A DNA stretch of 64,000 nucleotides from an uncultured Prevotellaceae bacterium. Its GTDB lineage: Bacteria; Bacteroidota; Bacteroidia; Bacteroidales; Bacteroidaceae. The DNA lies in NCBI GenBank assembly GCA_902770195.1, contig CACXSA010000001.1:148374-212373 (forward strand). Direction: 5' to 3'. Numbering within the stretch: the first letter of the stretch is position 1; each line of letters begins with the position of its first letter. Below, piece by piece: positions 28,873 to 36,406 of the stretch. The translations under genes and the position numbers were made by a program. The notes beneath the pieces are model-generated. The model saw only the letters and a list, made by a program, of their open reading frames with translations. It made no database searches and had not been told where the DNA came from.

Positions 28873-28911
28873 ATCATGCCAAACAAAAAAAATTATAATT
28901 TTATCATTTCC

Positions 28912-29889
28912 TTAGCCTTGTTTCGTGTCGTTTAGCCCTAATTTTTTTACTAATTTGATAGTGTTATAGGCCATGAGGCGGTCATACTCCTTTTCATCAT
29001 CAGGAAGTGCGGTATATGGAAGTATGCAAGGGTCTTGTTTCTTCTCTTCATTCCTTGTCTTGCCGTATGACCATCCGCGTTCTATCATCTTCTCTGCCCA
29101 TATTTCATGAGCATTTTCAGCAATGGCTTCTATGAGTTCTTCAAGGTTCTCATTGAGGGGGATAGAGTCCACATTAATAGGATGTGGTTCATATTCTTCT
29201 ACGGACTGAAATACCTGAATCATGTAGTTATGGGATTCTTTCCATGCATTGAGGAAATCAGAAACAGGTACCTTCTTGACGTATGGATCTTCATAAGGGT
29301 CAAAGATGGTTACGGTAACATCGTCTATCTTGGTCACTACAACAGCATGATTGGTCAAGTCCTCCAAGTCAATTTCCTCTGCATAAAGTTTCTCTCGATC
29401 AACTCCAACAACAACGTCATTATCGTTATCAAGCGCATGACGGATGTCATCTACTGTGGAATCATATCTTCTGCTTACAAACAATCCTGAAAAAGCTAAC
29501 AGATTACCTAAACAATAAAGTGGCGTTCCTTCTGGCTTTAGCCAATCGTTCTTTCTTGCGGTATCAATCAGATTTTCTTTATCGTAGGTGATATGATGAC
29601 GTTGTAGAATGAAGATTTCGCATAGCACGGCACAGACATTTTCTCCACTTAACGCAGCCATCTGAAGCATGGGCAAAACCTCGCTTTGCAATGGAATGGT
29701 CGATGCTTCTTCGCTTGGCGATGCGGCATAGTCGATTACATCCTCTGCCTGAAGAGCGACGTTAAGAACCTCCTGCAACTGCTGGTCTTTCTTTAAAGCC
29801 TGAAGCACTTGCTCAGTTTCTTCTTTACTGGTGTTGCCATCAAGATAGGCGGCCAGCAATTCGTCGGATATCAAGTCTTTATTTGCCAT
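28912..29889 (-). CDS. Anti-sigma-like N-terminus joined to a C39/papain-like peptidase domain
   Basis: The 325-residue protein opens with L-L-A-A-Y-L-D-G-N-T-S-K-E-E, the helix typical of Bacteroidota anti-sigma factors. A domain with papain/C39-like order follows: Cys86 (E-N-V-C-A-V-L-C), His181 (T-N-H-A-V-V) and Asp197 (I-F-D-P-Y). No membrane helix is seen, so it is cytosolic, unlike classic anti-sigma factors. The gene overlaps the sigma factor gene by 11 bases. I infer a regulator of that sigma factor whose peptidase-like domain may sense or process something. Whether the domain is an active enzyme cannot be told. Confidence 0.65.
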   Translation of the reverse strand: MANKDLISDELLAAYLDGNTSKEETEQVLQALKKDQQLQEVLNVALQAEDVIDYAASPSEEASTIPLQSEVLPMLQMAALSGENVCAVLCEIFILQRHHITYDKENLIDTARKNDWLKPEGTPLYCLGNLLAFSGLFVSRRYDSTVDDIRHALDNDNDVVVGVDREKLYAEEIDLEDLTNHAVVVTKIDDVTVTIFDPYEDPYVKKVPVSDFLNAWKESHNYMIQVFQSVEEYEPHPINVDSIPLNENLEELIEAIAENAHEIWAEKMIERGWSYGKTRNEEKKQDPCILPYTALPDDEKEYDRLMAYNTIKLVKKLGLNDTKQG

Positions 29890-30433
29890 ATTCGTTGATG
29901 TCTTTTAGGGCGATACGGGTAAGTTGTGCCATGGAGCGCCGTTTTATATTGTACAGGTTCGCGGTTGTGATGTTCATCTCCCGCGCCAGTTCTTCTGGTT
30001 CGCAGTCTTCAAGGATGAGCCGACGGATGACATATACATATCTCTTCGTCGGCATAGTCTCGAGAAGCCGTTCCATATCATATTCTATAGTCACATCTGA
30101 TTCTGGTGCAGCTATGTATTCTTGTTTGTCATAAGGAGACTCTCTGCTGACATTATCTATCATTCTGGTCCGTTTCTTAATGAAGAAGCGGGTGGCGAGA
30201 ATCTTCAGCCATTGGTACACAGAACTGCGATATTCGAAGTTCCGCAGTTTAAAGGCATCATCCTCCATGAGATAAAGGTAGAGTTCGTTGACCAGTTCAT
30301 CATATTCCACTTCGTAGTCGAATACAATGTTCATGATACTACAGAACAATGGCTTGCATTTGACGAAGAAGAAGTTCTCCGTCACGTACCCATCACGTTC
30401 TATCAGTCCTTTTACTATCTCTTGGTCAGTCAT
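29879..30433 (-). CDS. ECF-type RNA polymerase sigma factor
   Basis: The 184-residue protein has sigma region 2 (D-E-L-V-N-E-L-Y-L-Y-L and a Y-Q-W-L-K-I-L-A-T-R stretch near 70-80) and a C-terminal region 4 helix-turn-helix (E-L-A-R-E-M-N-I-T-T-A-N-L-Y-N-I-K near 150-167). It directs RNA polymerase to a small regulon. Its stop overlaps the anti-sigma-like gene. A TATCTTTG box upstream on the same strand marks its own promoter. Its regulon may include the AAA/Sel1 pair, by position only. Confidence 0.85.
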   Translation of the reverse strand: MTDQEIVKGLIERDGYVTENFFFVKCKPLFCSIMNIVFDYEVEYDELVNELYLYLMEDDAFKLRNFEYRSSVYQWLKILATRFFIKKRTRMIDNVSRESPYDKQEYIAAPESDVTIEYDMERLLETMPTKRYVYVIRRLILEDCEPEELAREMNITTANLYNIKRRSMAQLTRIALKDINEYGK

Positions 30434-30453
30434 TATTGTCGGCTTAACAGGGG

Positions 30454-30461
30454 CAAAGATA
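30454..30461 (-). promoter_or_regulatory. -7 box upstream of the ECF sigma gene
   Basis: Minus-strand TATCTTTG matches the TAnnTTTG consensus, 21 bases before the start codon. No TTTG -33 box is found at the expected distance. Confidence 0.5.
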
Positions 30462-30501
30462 GTAATTTTTTTTTGTATAAAGAAAAAAAGTTTTTATTTT
30501 T

Positions 30502-30577
30502 GCTGCCACCCTGCCACCAAATGGCGTCAAACGCCCTGTTTAAAGGGAAAATTGGTGGCAGCAGGGTGGCAGCAAAA
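30502..30577 (-). repeat. GGTGGCAG hairpin, distal copy, terminator-like
   Basis: GCTGCCACCCTGCCACCAA (from 30502) and TTGGTGGCAGCAGGGTGGCAGC (from 30552) are inverted copies, one with a 3-base insertion, enclosing a smaller GGCGT/ACGCC hairpin (30523-30535). Read on the minus strand it follows the VapE-type stop and leads to an A/T-rich run with seven T, so it may end that transcript. A related hairpin lies on the other side of the gene. Confidence 0.8.
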
Positions 30578-30581
30578 TGGC

Positions 30582-32567
30582 TTATTTGGGCTTTTTCAGC
30601 TTCACAAGGTACTCAGAACCATACTTTGTCTCACGTTTTTGTAGGGTGGGAATGTTGGAAAGCAGGCGCCCGAAGTAGGAAACGTTGGCTGGTTTTAGCA
30701 AGCTGATACCCACTTTTTGCTTCAAATGCTCAAAAATTGCAGATGAACTAATCCATTTGCCTTCTGTTTCGTCAGCAGCAGGCTCAAAATAGTCTGAGAA
30801 GAACTGCTCGGCAGCGGTTTTCATGCTGAACCGTTTGTTCCATTCGATGATTTGCTGGGTTTCGGTTGGACCGAAATAGTATGGCTCATGTCGGTGAAGG
30901 GCCTGCATGGCCTGTGCGTAGAGCTGTTCGTAATTCGGTGGCGTGCTGACATCAATAGGTCCGGTGAGTTCTACACTCAGGAACCGGCGACTGCCAGACG
31001 GGTCTGCCAGCACATCAGCCTGATTCGTCGTGGCGATAAACGAGGCACGGCGTGGGAAGTCCTCTACATGACGGCCATAGGGGCGTTTGATCTTCACAGA
31101 CGAGAGCGTGATGATGTTCTTGAGGAATCCCTGTTGTGTTTGCGGCGATATCTGGTTGAACTCATCGAGGTTGATCAGCAGCATCTGTGCCATCTGCTGG
31201 AGCACCTGCTTCTTGTCGTCTATCTGCAAGTTTCCCGTGTAGCCGAAGCTCAGTTCCGGCGGCAGCAGCTGTTCACAGAAAGTGGTTTTGTTCCAACCTT
31301 GGGACGATATGAGCAGCGGCACGGCCTGATTGCCATACTTGGCCAGATTCGACACCTGCCACTGACGCACCATGCCGAGGAACCATGTATAGAACCAGTC
31401 CTCCCAGTGCGGATTCTTTGTGGGTACTGTACGGGCGAGTTTGCGGATATGGTCCTTGCCGTCCCACTTGTCGTACAACTCCCAAAGATAGTCGTTAATG
31501 GGGTCGTGGAGGATGATCATGTTAGACTGCACATAGCGGCGCACGTCATTGTCGCGGGCGTCAATACCGTTGAGGCGCACATTCATCGTCATGCCCTTCA
31601 GGGTACGGTCGTCCACAGGCGTCCAATCCATATATTGGCGACTGCTGTCCTTGTATTCCGTATAACCCATGATAGTGTTGTAGCGAAATTTATAGTTTTC
31701 ATTTAGAAAGTCCATCAACCGTTTAGTCTTGCGACTCACTTCCTGTGCCTCCTTGTCAGAAGTCTCGTCGCCGAGGTCTTCACTGGTGTTCATGACAACT
31801 TCTAATGGCTGCGTAGCCGCGGGTTTTGGGCTGACGGGCAGAGCCACAGCCTTCGGGTTGTAATAGGGCGTCGCGTCTAATGGCATGTGGAAACAGCTCC
31901 TTACGGATACGAGCTCCGTTTTGATGGGTTTCGGCATGATGGACTGATAGAGAGTGGCAGCCAACCGATGACCTTCCTGGCAGAGGACATCTGCTTCCTC
32001 CTCTGTCGGCTCAGAATACTGCGATACTATTTTAGATTTCTCTTGGACTAATTTTGTTTTCTTTCGGACTATTTCAGAATACTCCGGGAGTATTGTCGAA
32101 TAAGGCTGGGTTATTTCTGAATAAGGGCTGGTTATTTCAGAATAAGGCTGGGTTATTGACGGACTGGCACTTTCTGCTTTCGCTATCTTCACGAGGATGA
32201 TGACCTCATGTTCCGACGGTCCGACAAAGGCGGCAAGGGTGTAATGCAGTATCTGGGCCGCACGCTTCACGGCATAAACCTCCTGATTGTCCAACCCGTC
32301 TATCGTCAGTGCCACCACGCCATTGAAAGTCTTCATGCGAAGATTTCCATTGTCATCCTTCTCAAATACTGCAGAAGGATAGACCAGATGTGTGGGGTAC
32401 TGACGGTCATAGCCACTAATGAAGTTCCCGTAGCTCAGCTGTTTGCGACGTCGGGCAACGGCTCCGTCCTTTGTGTCTCTTTTAATACGTTCCATAAAAC
32501 TCTCGATGGTTTTTGTCGAGATTTTCAGTGCGTTTTTCTTGTTTCTAAGTACAAATGTCAGTTTCAT
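30582..32567 (-). CDS. BT4734/VirE-N and VapE-type ATPase protein (mobile-element associated)
   Basis: The 661-residue protein pairs a BT4734-like N-terminal domain (about 45-150) with a VapE/DUF3874-type P-loop ATPase. The latter shows S-S-Q-G-W-N-K-T-T-F near 425, L-L-I-N-L-D-E-F near 460, A-T-T-N-Q-A-D near 505, and R-R-F after it. Between them is a linker with repeated P-Y-S-E-I units (about 140-190). This combination resembles primase/helicase replication proteins of phages and islands, common in Bacteroidales, but its own role is unknown. It is a lone gene with hairpins on both sides and its own -7 box, which suggests a single-gene mobile unit. Confidence 0.75.
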   Translation of the reverse strand: MKLTFVLRNKKNALKISTKTIESFMERIKRDTKDGAVARRRKQLSYGNFISGYDRQYPTHLVYPSAVFEKDDNGNLRMKTFNGVVALTIDGLDNQEVYAVKRAAQILHYTLAAFVGPSEHEVIILVKIAKAESASPSITQPYSEITSPYSEITQPYSTILPEYSEIVRKKTKLVQEKSKIVSQYSEPTEEEADVLCQEGHRLAATLYQSIMPKPIKTELVSVRSCFHMPLDATPYYNPKAVALPVSPKPAATQPLEVVMNTSEDLGDETSDKEAQEVSRKTKRLMDFLNENYKFRYNTIMGYTEYKDSSRQYMDWTPVDDRTLKGMTMNVRLNGIDARDNDVRRYVQSNMIILHDPINDYLWELYDKWDGKDHIRKLARTVPTKNPHWEDWFYTWFLGMVRQWQVSNLAKYGNQAVPLLISSQGWNKTTFCEQLLPPELSFGYTGNLQIDDKKQVLQQMAQMLLINLDEFNQISPQTQQGFLKNIITLSSVKIKRPYGRHVEDFPRRASFIATTNQADVLADPSGSRRFLSVELTGPIDVSTPPNYEQLYAQAMQALHRHEPYYFGPTETQQIIEWNKRFSMKTAAEQFFSDYFEPAADETEGKWISSSAIFEHLKQKVGISLLKPANVSYFGRLLSNIPTLQKRETKYGSEYLVKLKKPK

Positions 32568-32594
32568 ATTTATATTTTCTCGATTATTAGACTA

Positions 32595-32602
32595 CAAAGA
32601 TA
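32595..32602 (-). promoter_or_regulatory. -7 box upstream of the VapE-type gene
   Basis: Minus-strand TATCTTTG lies 28 bases before the ATG at 32567. The -33 region is not a clear match. Confidence 0.5.
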
Positions 32603-32688
32603 CAAAAAAATCTTCAAAATCCCATGATTTTTACCAATTATCTATGTGCTTTTTCTCGTTTTTTTGTTGCTTTTCGCCAAAAATCGGA

Positions 32689-32766
32689 TTTTGCTGCCAC
32701 CCTGCTCCCACCAAAAATGTGCTTAAATACTGGTGTTGTAGAAGATTGGTGGCAGGGTGGCAGCAG
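32689..32766. repeat. GGTGGCAG hairpin, proximal copy
   Basis: TTTTGCTGCCACCCTGCTCCCACCAA (from 32689, 26 bases, first part given by key words GCTGCCACCC and CCCACCAA) faces TTGGTGGCAGGGTGGCAGC (from 32746). It is nearly the same inverted pair as at 30502-30577, but on the upstream side of the VapE-type gene and with a different 30-base loop. Confidence 0.75.
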
Positions 32767-32874
32767 ATTTTAAAATTTTTATATTGTTTTCTTAGGTTGA
32801 TTACGACCAGAGTTGCTCAATTTAGAGAAACGGTGGTGAAAATGTGTGGTATATTGAAAAAAGTAGGTGAAAAA

Positions 32875-32906
32875 TTTGTTTTTTTCCTAAGAAATCTTTA
32901 AATTTG
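32875..32906 (+). promoter_or_regulatory. Promoter of a candidate small RNA
   Basis: TTTG at 32875-32878, exactly 20 bases, then TAAATTTG at 32899-32906: a full match to the Bacteroidota consensus. No plausible ORF follows before the terminator at 32988. Confidence 0.7.
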
Positions 32907-32911
32907 CCCCC

Positions 32912-32992
32912 GATAAGTTTTGTCGGCCATTGCTGACTCACTTATCTTCATTCATAGGTTGAGGTTGGTAGCGTCCTGCACCAACCTCTTTT
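32912..32992 (+). ncRNA. Candidate small RNA of about 80 nt
   Basis: The span runs from the predicted start point, 6 bases after the -7 box, to the T-run of a 9-bp terminator stem (GAGGTTGGT with ACCAACCTC, 32961-32988). A short CCGA/TCGG stem lies near its 5' end. The inside has no start codon with a usable frame. I do not recognise the RNA family. Confidence 0.5.
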
Positions 32993-33000
32993 CTATGCAG

Positions 33001-33040
33001 AAAGGAGGGATTCTCCGTGATGCGAAGAACCCCTCCTTTT
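33001..33040. terminator. Bidirectional terminator hairpin
   Basis: AAAGGAGGG (33001) pairs with CCCTCCTTT (33031), followed by more T on the plus strand and by TTTC on the minus strand. It lies 15 bases past the ROK kinase stop and can end that minus-strand transcript. Confidence 0.7.
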
Positions 33041-33055
33041 TACTGTTTGTTTGTC

Positions 33056-34045
33056 TTATTGTATTTCCCAACCGATGGCTGACGCGCCAAGTACTGCTGC
33101 CGAGGCTCCGTCAAGTCCGCTAACCAGGAACTGGGCTTTTCCGCGGAAGATGGGAAGCACGTGCTCGTCGTATGCCTTCATAATGGGATCCATGATCAAG
33201 TGACCGGCTTTAACCATACCTCCGAAGAAGATGAAGGCTTCTGGTGATGAGAAGGCTGCAAAATCTGCACATGCCTCTCCCAGCATCTTGCCGGTGAACT
33301 CGTAGATTTCCTTGGCTAATTCGTCACCTTTCCCTGCTGCAATGCTTACATCAAGTGATGTGATGTCTTCCAGCTTCATTTCGCGCAGGATGGAAGGACG
33401 GTCAGTCTTGGTCAATAGTTCACGGGCTGTTCGGGCTACACCTGTTGCAGAGCAATATGCCTCCAGACAACCTGTTCTGCCACAACCGCAGCTGCGTCCC
33501 TCTGCGCCACGAACCATTGTGACGTGTCCCAGTTCGCCAGCAAAGCCGTCGTGTCCATAGAGTAATTGTCCGTTGACTACAATACCGGAGCCTACGCCAG
33601 TGCCCAGCGTAATGACAATAAAATTCTTCATGCCACGAGCCACACCATAAACCATTTCACCGATGGCTGCGGCATTGGCGTCATTGGTGAGTGCTACGGG
33701 AATTCCTCCCAACTGCTCGCTGAAGAGCTTGGCTAGTGGGACAATGGTGTCGTGAGCCCAAGGCAGATTGGGTGCCTTTTCGATTGTTCCTTTGTAATAA
33801 TTTCCGTTGGGTGCTCCAATGCCCATTGCCTTGATTTTGCCAAGACCTCCCACCTGTTCAATGATAGGCTGTAATGCTTCTACAGATGCTTTTACATAGT
33901 CCTCTGCGCTATTAAATCCACCTGTTTTAATGGCTGTGGTTGCTTTAATGTCACCTCTAGCATCTACGATACCAAATACGGAATTGGTTCCTCCTAGGTC
34001 TAAACCGATGACATACGGCTTGATTCCTTGTTCTTCGTTGATCAT
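33056..34045 (-). CDS. ROK family sugar kinase, probable glucokinase
   Basis: The 329-residue cytosolic protein has the ROK layout. An N-terminal phosphate loop D-L-G-G-T-N is near residue 16, A-N-A-A-A-I-G-E near 127, and the zinc-binding ROK signature C-G-C-G-R-T-G-C-L-E near 183-193, preceded by the G-E-L-G-H active-site stretch. Such enzymes phosphorylate glucose or a related hexose with ATP. It is a single gene with its own promoter and terminator. In Bacteroidales this ROK type serves as glucokinase; the exact sugar is not visible from sequence. Confidence 0.88.
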   Translation of the reverse strand: MINEEQGIKPYVIGLDLGGTNSVFGIVDARGDIKATTAIKTGGFNSAEDYVKASVEALQPIIEQVGGLGKIKAMGIGAPNGNYYKGTIEKAPNLPWAHDTIVPLAKLFSEQLGGIPVALTNDANAAAIGEMVYGVARGMKNFIVITLGTGVGSGIVVNGQLLYGHDGFAGELGHVTMVRGAEGRSCGCGRTGCLEAYCSATGVARTARELLTKTDRPSILREMKLEDITSLDVSIAAGKGDELAKEIYEFTGKMLGEACADFAAFSSPEAFIFFGGMVKAGHLIMDPIMKAYDEHVLPIFRGKAQFLVSGLDGASAAVLGASAIGWEIQ

Positions 34046-34087
34046 ATATTATAACGTTTAGCTGTGAATATTTACGTTTTGTGAGCG

Positions 34088-34118
34088 CAAAGTTACAAAA
34101 AATATCTGAAACAACAAG
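34088..34118 (-). promoter_or_regulatory. Promoter of the ROK kinase gene
   Basis: On the minus strand CTTG (34115-34118), 19 bases, TAACTTTG (34088-34095): a near-consensus promoter ending 42 bases before the start codon. Confidence 0.6.
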
Positions 34119-34125
34119 GGAAGGG

Positions 34126-34253
34126 GTTCGGAAAAATGCAAATAAATTTGCTTTTTCGCTCACTTATTCGTATCTTTGACCAATGGTCTTAGATACTCAC
34201 GTTCGGAAAAATGCAAATAAATTTGCTTTTTCGCTCACTTATTCGTATCTTTG
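34126..34253 (+). promoter_or_regulatory. Tandem duplicated promoter of the LysE-type gene
   Basis: A 53-base segment occurs twice without change, at 34126-34178 and 34201-34253. Each copy holds TTTG, 20 bases, TATCTTTG, a full consensus promoter. Between them, at the expected start point of the first copy, lies the palindrome GACCAATGGTC (34178-34188). Transcripts should start near 34185 and 34260. Confidence 0.85.
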
Positions 34254-34261
34254 CACCCGAT

Positions 34262-34927
34262 ATGCCGTTTCCGATACATATTAACATAGTAGATTTGGTT
34301 TTCAAGGGCATGCTGATTGGTATGATAGCTTCTGCGCCAATGGGTCCTGTCGGTATTCTTTGTGTACAGCGCACGCTGAACAAAGGACGCTGGTTTGGTA
34401 TGGTTACAGGTGTCGGAGCAGCTATCAGTGATATTGTGTATGCCGGCATCACTGGTTTCGGAATGGCTTTTGTGATGGATTTCATCAATAATGAGCAGAA
34501 TAAGTTTTATTTGCAGATTATAGGTAGTGTGCTGTTGTTGGCTTTTGGCATCTATACGTGGCATACCGACCCTACCAAGAATATGCATCACTCCGGACAG
34601 CAGCGGGGCTCTCTGTGGTATAATATGTGGACGGCCTTTTTGGTAACTTTCTCCAATCCGCTGATAATCTTCCTGTTTATGGGTCTTTTCGCCCAGTTTG
34701 CCTTTGTCATTCCCGATCGTCCTTTTGAGATGCTGGTTGGTTTTGCCAGCATTGTCGGCGGAGCATTGCTGTGGTGGTATGGGCTCACTTGGCTCGTTGA
34801 TAAGATACGTACCATATTCCAGGAAGATGGCATCCGCATCATCAATCAGATTATTGGTGCGGTGGTGATAATTTTCTCTGTGATTTCGCTGTTCGGTACG
34901 GTGACTAATCTGTTTCGTTTCTTTTGA
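34262..34927 (+). CDS. LysE family translocator
   Basis: I start the gene at ATG 34262; the longer frame from 34211 runs through the promoter. The 221-residue inner-membrane protein has about six helices and the LysE-family opening G-M-I-A-S-A-P-M-G-P-V-G near 20-31, then R-T-L-N-K-G. The family exports amino acids or similar small molecules; the substrate here is unknown. With the proximal promoter the mRNA would start about 2 bases before the ATG, so it may be nearly leaderless. The distal promoter gives a 75-base leader. The DUF4924 gene follows after 16 bases. Confidence 0.85.
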   Translation: MPFPIHINIVDLVFKGMLIGMIASAPMGPVGILCVQRTLNKGRWFGMVTGVGAAISDIVYAGITGFGMAFVMDFINNEQNKFYLQIIGSVLLLAFGIYTWHTDPTKNMHHSGQQRGSLWYNMWTAFLVTFSNPLIIFLFMGLFAQFAFVIPDRPFEMLVGFASIVGGALLWWYGLTWLVDKIRTIFQEDGIRIINQIIGAVVIIFSVISLFGTVTNLFRFF

Positions 34928-34943
34928 ATAGGAGTAAGTTTAT

Positions 34944-35489
34944 ATGTTTATAGCACTGGAATTACGCAAGACAAATATCGCAGAATACTTGCTCTATATG
35001 TGGCAGGTGGAGGACACTATTCGTGCCTTTGGCTGTTCGTTGAGCCGTATTCGGAAGGAATATGTAGAGCGTTTCGACTATACTGACGAGCAGAAGGAGG
35101 AGGAGACCGACTGGTTTGGCAATCTGATTCGGATGATGAATTCGGAAGGCTGTCGAGAGCAGGGACACCTGCAGATCAATAAGGTTGTTATGCAGCAGCT
35201 GCAGGAGTTGCATGCCCAATTGCTGGCATCGTCCAAATTTCCTTTTTACAATGCAGAATACTATAAGGTACTGCCATATATCGTGGAATTGCGGAATCGC
35301 GGGTCGAACAAAGAAGAAAATGAAGTAGAGACCTGCTTCAATTCCCTGTATGGCGTGATGATGCTTCGCTTGCAGAAGAAAGAGCTGACAGCTAATACAC
35401 AGCATGCCGTCAAGGAGATTTCGACCTTCATTGGTATGCTGAACGATTATTACCTGAAAGATAAGCAGGAACCCCTGCAGTTCGAATAA
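34944..35489 (+). CDS. DUF4924 family protein
   Basis: The 181-residue soluble protein matches what I recall of DUF4924, a Bacteroidales family of unknown role, with N-terminal L-R-K-T-N-I-A-E-Y-L-L-Y-M-W-Q-V. It is mostly helical with no signal. It lies 16 bases after the LysE-type gene and about 40 bases before rfbD, probably in the same operon. Confidence 0.75.
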   Translation: MFIALELRKTNIAEYLLYMWQVEDTIRAFGCSLSRIRKEYVERFDYTDEQKEEETDWFGNLIRMMNSEGCREQGHLQINKVVMQQLQELHAQLLASSKFPFYNAEYYKVLPYIVELRNRGSNKEENEVETCFNSLYGVMMLRLQKKELTANTQHAVKEISTFIGMLNDYYLKDKQEPLQFE

Positions 35490-35528
35490 AATAGTAAAAT
35501 AGTAAATAGTCAAATTGTCAAATATTAG

Positions 35529-36386
35529 ATGAATATTCTGATTACAGGTTGTAATGGTCAACTGGGAAACGAGATGCAGTTGCTGGAAAAGGAGTATCCA
35601 CAGCATAATTGGTTTAATACCGATGTCCAGGAATTGGACATCACCGACCAACTCGCTATCAACCAGTTTGTTGCGGAACATCAGATTGATGGTGTCGTGA
35701 ACTGTGCCGCCTATACTGCAGTTGATAAAGCCGAAGATAACAAAGAGTTGTGTACGACGCTGAACACGGTAGCCCCGGCATATCTGGCTGCCGCCGTTGA
35801 CAAGCGAGGAGGCTGGATGATTCAGATCAGTACTGATTACGTGTTTGACGGTACGAAGCATACACCTTACGTAGAGACGGACACCCCTTGTCCCAACAGC
35901 GTTTATGGCTCTACCAAGCTGGCCGGTGAAATTGGTGTGACAAAATTCTGCAAGAGGAGTATGATTGTCCGTACAGCCTGGCTATATAGTACTTTTGGCA
36001 ATAATTTCGTGAAGACCATGATTCGTCTGGGCAAAGAGAAGCCAGAGCTGGGCGTTATTTTCGACCAGATAGGAACACCTACTTATGCACGCGACTTGGC
36101 CCGTATCATCATGACAGTTATTGAGAAGGGTATTCTGCCGGGTGTCTATCATTTCTCCAACGAAGGCGTTATTTCGTGGTATGACTTTGCCAAAGCAATA
36201 CACCGACTGGCAGGCATTACTACATGTCGTGTCCGTCCGTTGCATACTGCGGAATATCCCACTCCGGCACACCGTCCCCACTATTCCGTGCTCGACAAGA
36301 CGAAGATAAAGAGCACCTATCAGGTGGAAATTCCGTATTGGGAAGAGAGTCTCGAAGTTTGCGTGCGCAAACTTCTAAGTGAATAA
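35529..36386 (+). CDS. rfbD: dTDP-4-dehydrorhamnose reductase
   Basis: The 285-residue protein reduces dTDP-4-keto-L-rhamnose to dTDP-L-rhamnose with NAD(P)H, the last step in the rhamnose donor pathway. It is an extended short-chain dehydrogenase: T-G-C-N-G-Q-L-G-N-E binds the cofactor at residues 6-15. The catalytic Ser-Thr-Asp-Y-x3-K layout is visible as Q-I-S-T-D-Y-V-F-D-G and later Y-G-S-T-K. A heptamer-like A/T tract fills the gap before its ATG. Another gene of this pathway, rfbA, is 10 kb downstream on the other strand. Confidence 0.92.
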   Translation: MNILITGCNGQLGNEMQLLEKEYPQHNWFNTDVQELDITDQLAINQFVAEHQIDGVVNCAAYTAVDKAEDNKELCTTLNTVAPAYLAAAVDKRGGWMIQISTDYVFDGTKHTPYVETDTPCPNSVYGSTKLAGEIGVTKFCKRSMIVRTAWLYSTFGNNFVKTMIRLGKEKPELGVIFDQIGTPTYARDLARIIMTVIEKGILPGVYHFSNEGVISWYDFAKAIHRLAGITTCRVRPLHTAEYPTPAHRPHYSVLDKTKIKSTYQVEIPYWEESLEVCVRKLLSE

Positions 36387-36406
36387 TGAATAGTGAAAAG
36401 TGAAAA

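Larger units (their letters stand above)
32568..33055. other. Gene-free stretch between the VapE-type gene and the ROK kinase gene
   Basis: These 488 bases hold, in order, a minus-strand -7 box, the proximal GGTGGCAG hairpin, an AT-rich part without features, a perfect plus-strand promoter (32875-32906), and two consecutive terminator-like hairpins (32961-32992 and 33001-33040). No coding frame here looks real. Confidence 0.7.

Noticed and set aside
28824-28886. Longer start for the AAA ATPase
   Set aside because: The 21 codons overlap a rho-independent terminator hairpin; ATG 28823 fits better.
30122-30706. 194-codon plus-strand frame over the distal GGTGGCAG hairpin
   Set aside because: It spans the sigma factor gene on the other strand and the hairpin, and has no recognisable protein features.
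30852-31706. 284-codon plus-strand frame antisense to the VapE-type gene
   Set aside because: The minus-strand protein has clear ATPase motifs over this span; the antisense frame shows no family features.
34211-34261. Upstream extension of the LysE-type gene
   Set aside because: It lies within the second promoter copy, so it would not be transcribed from that promoter.
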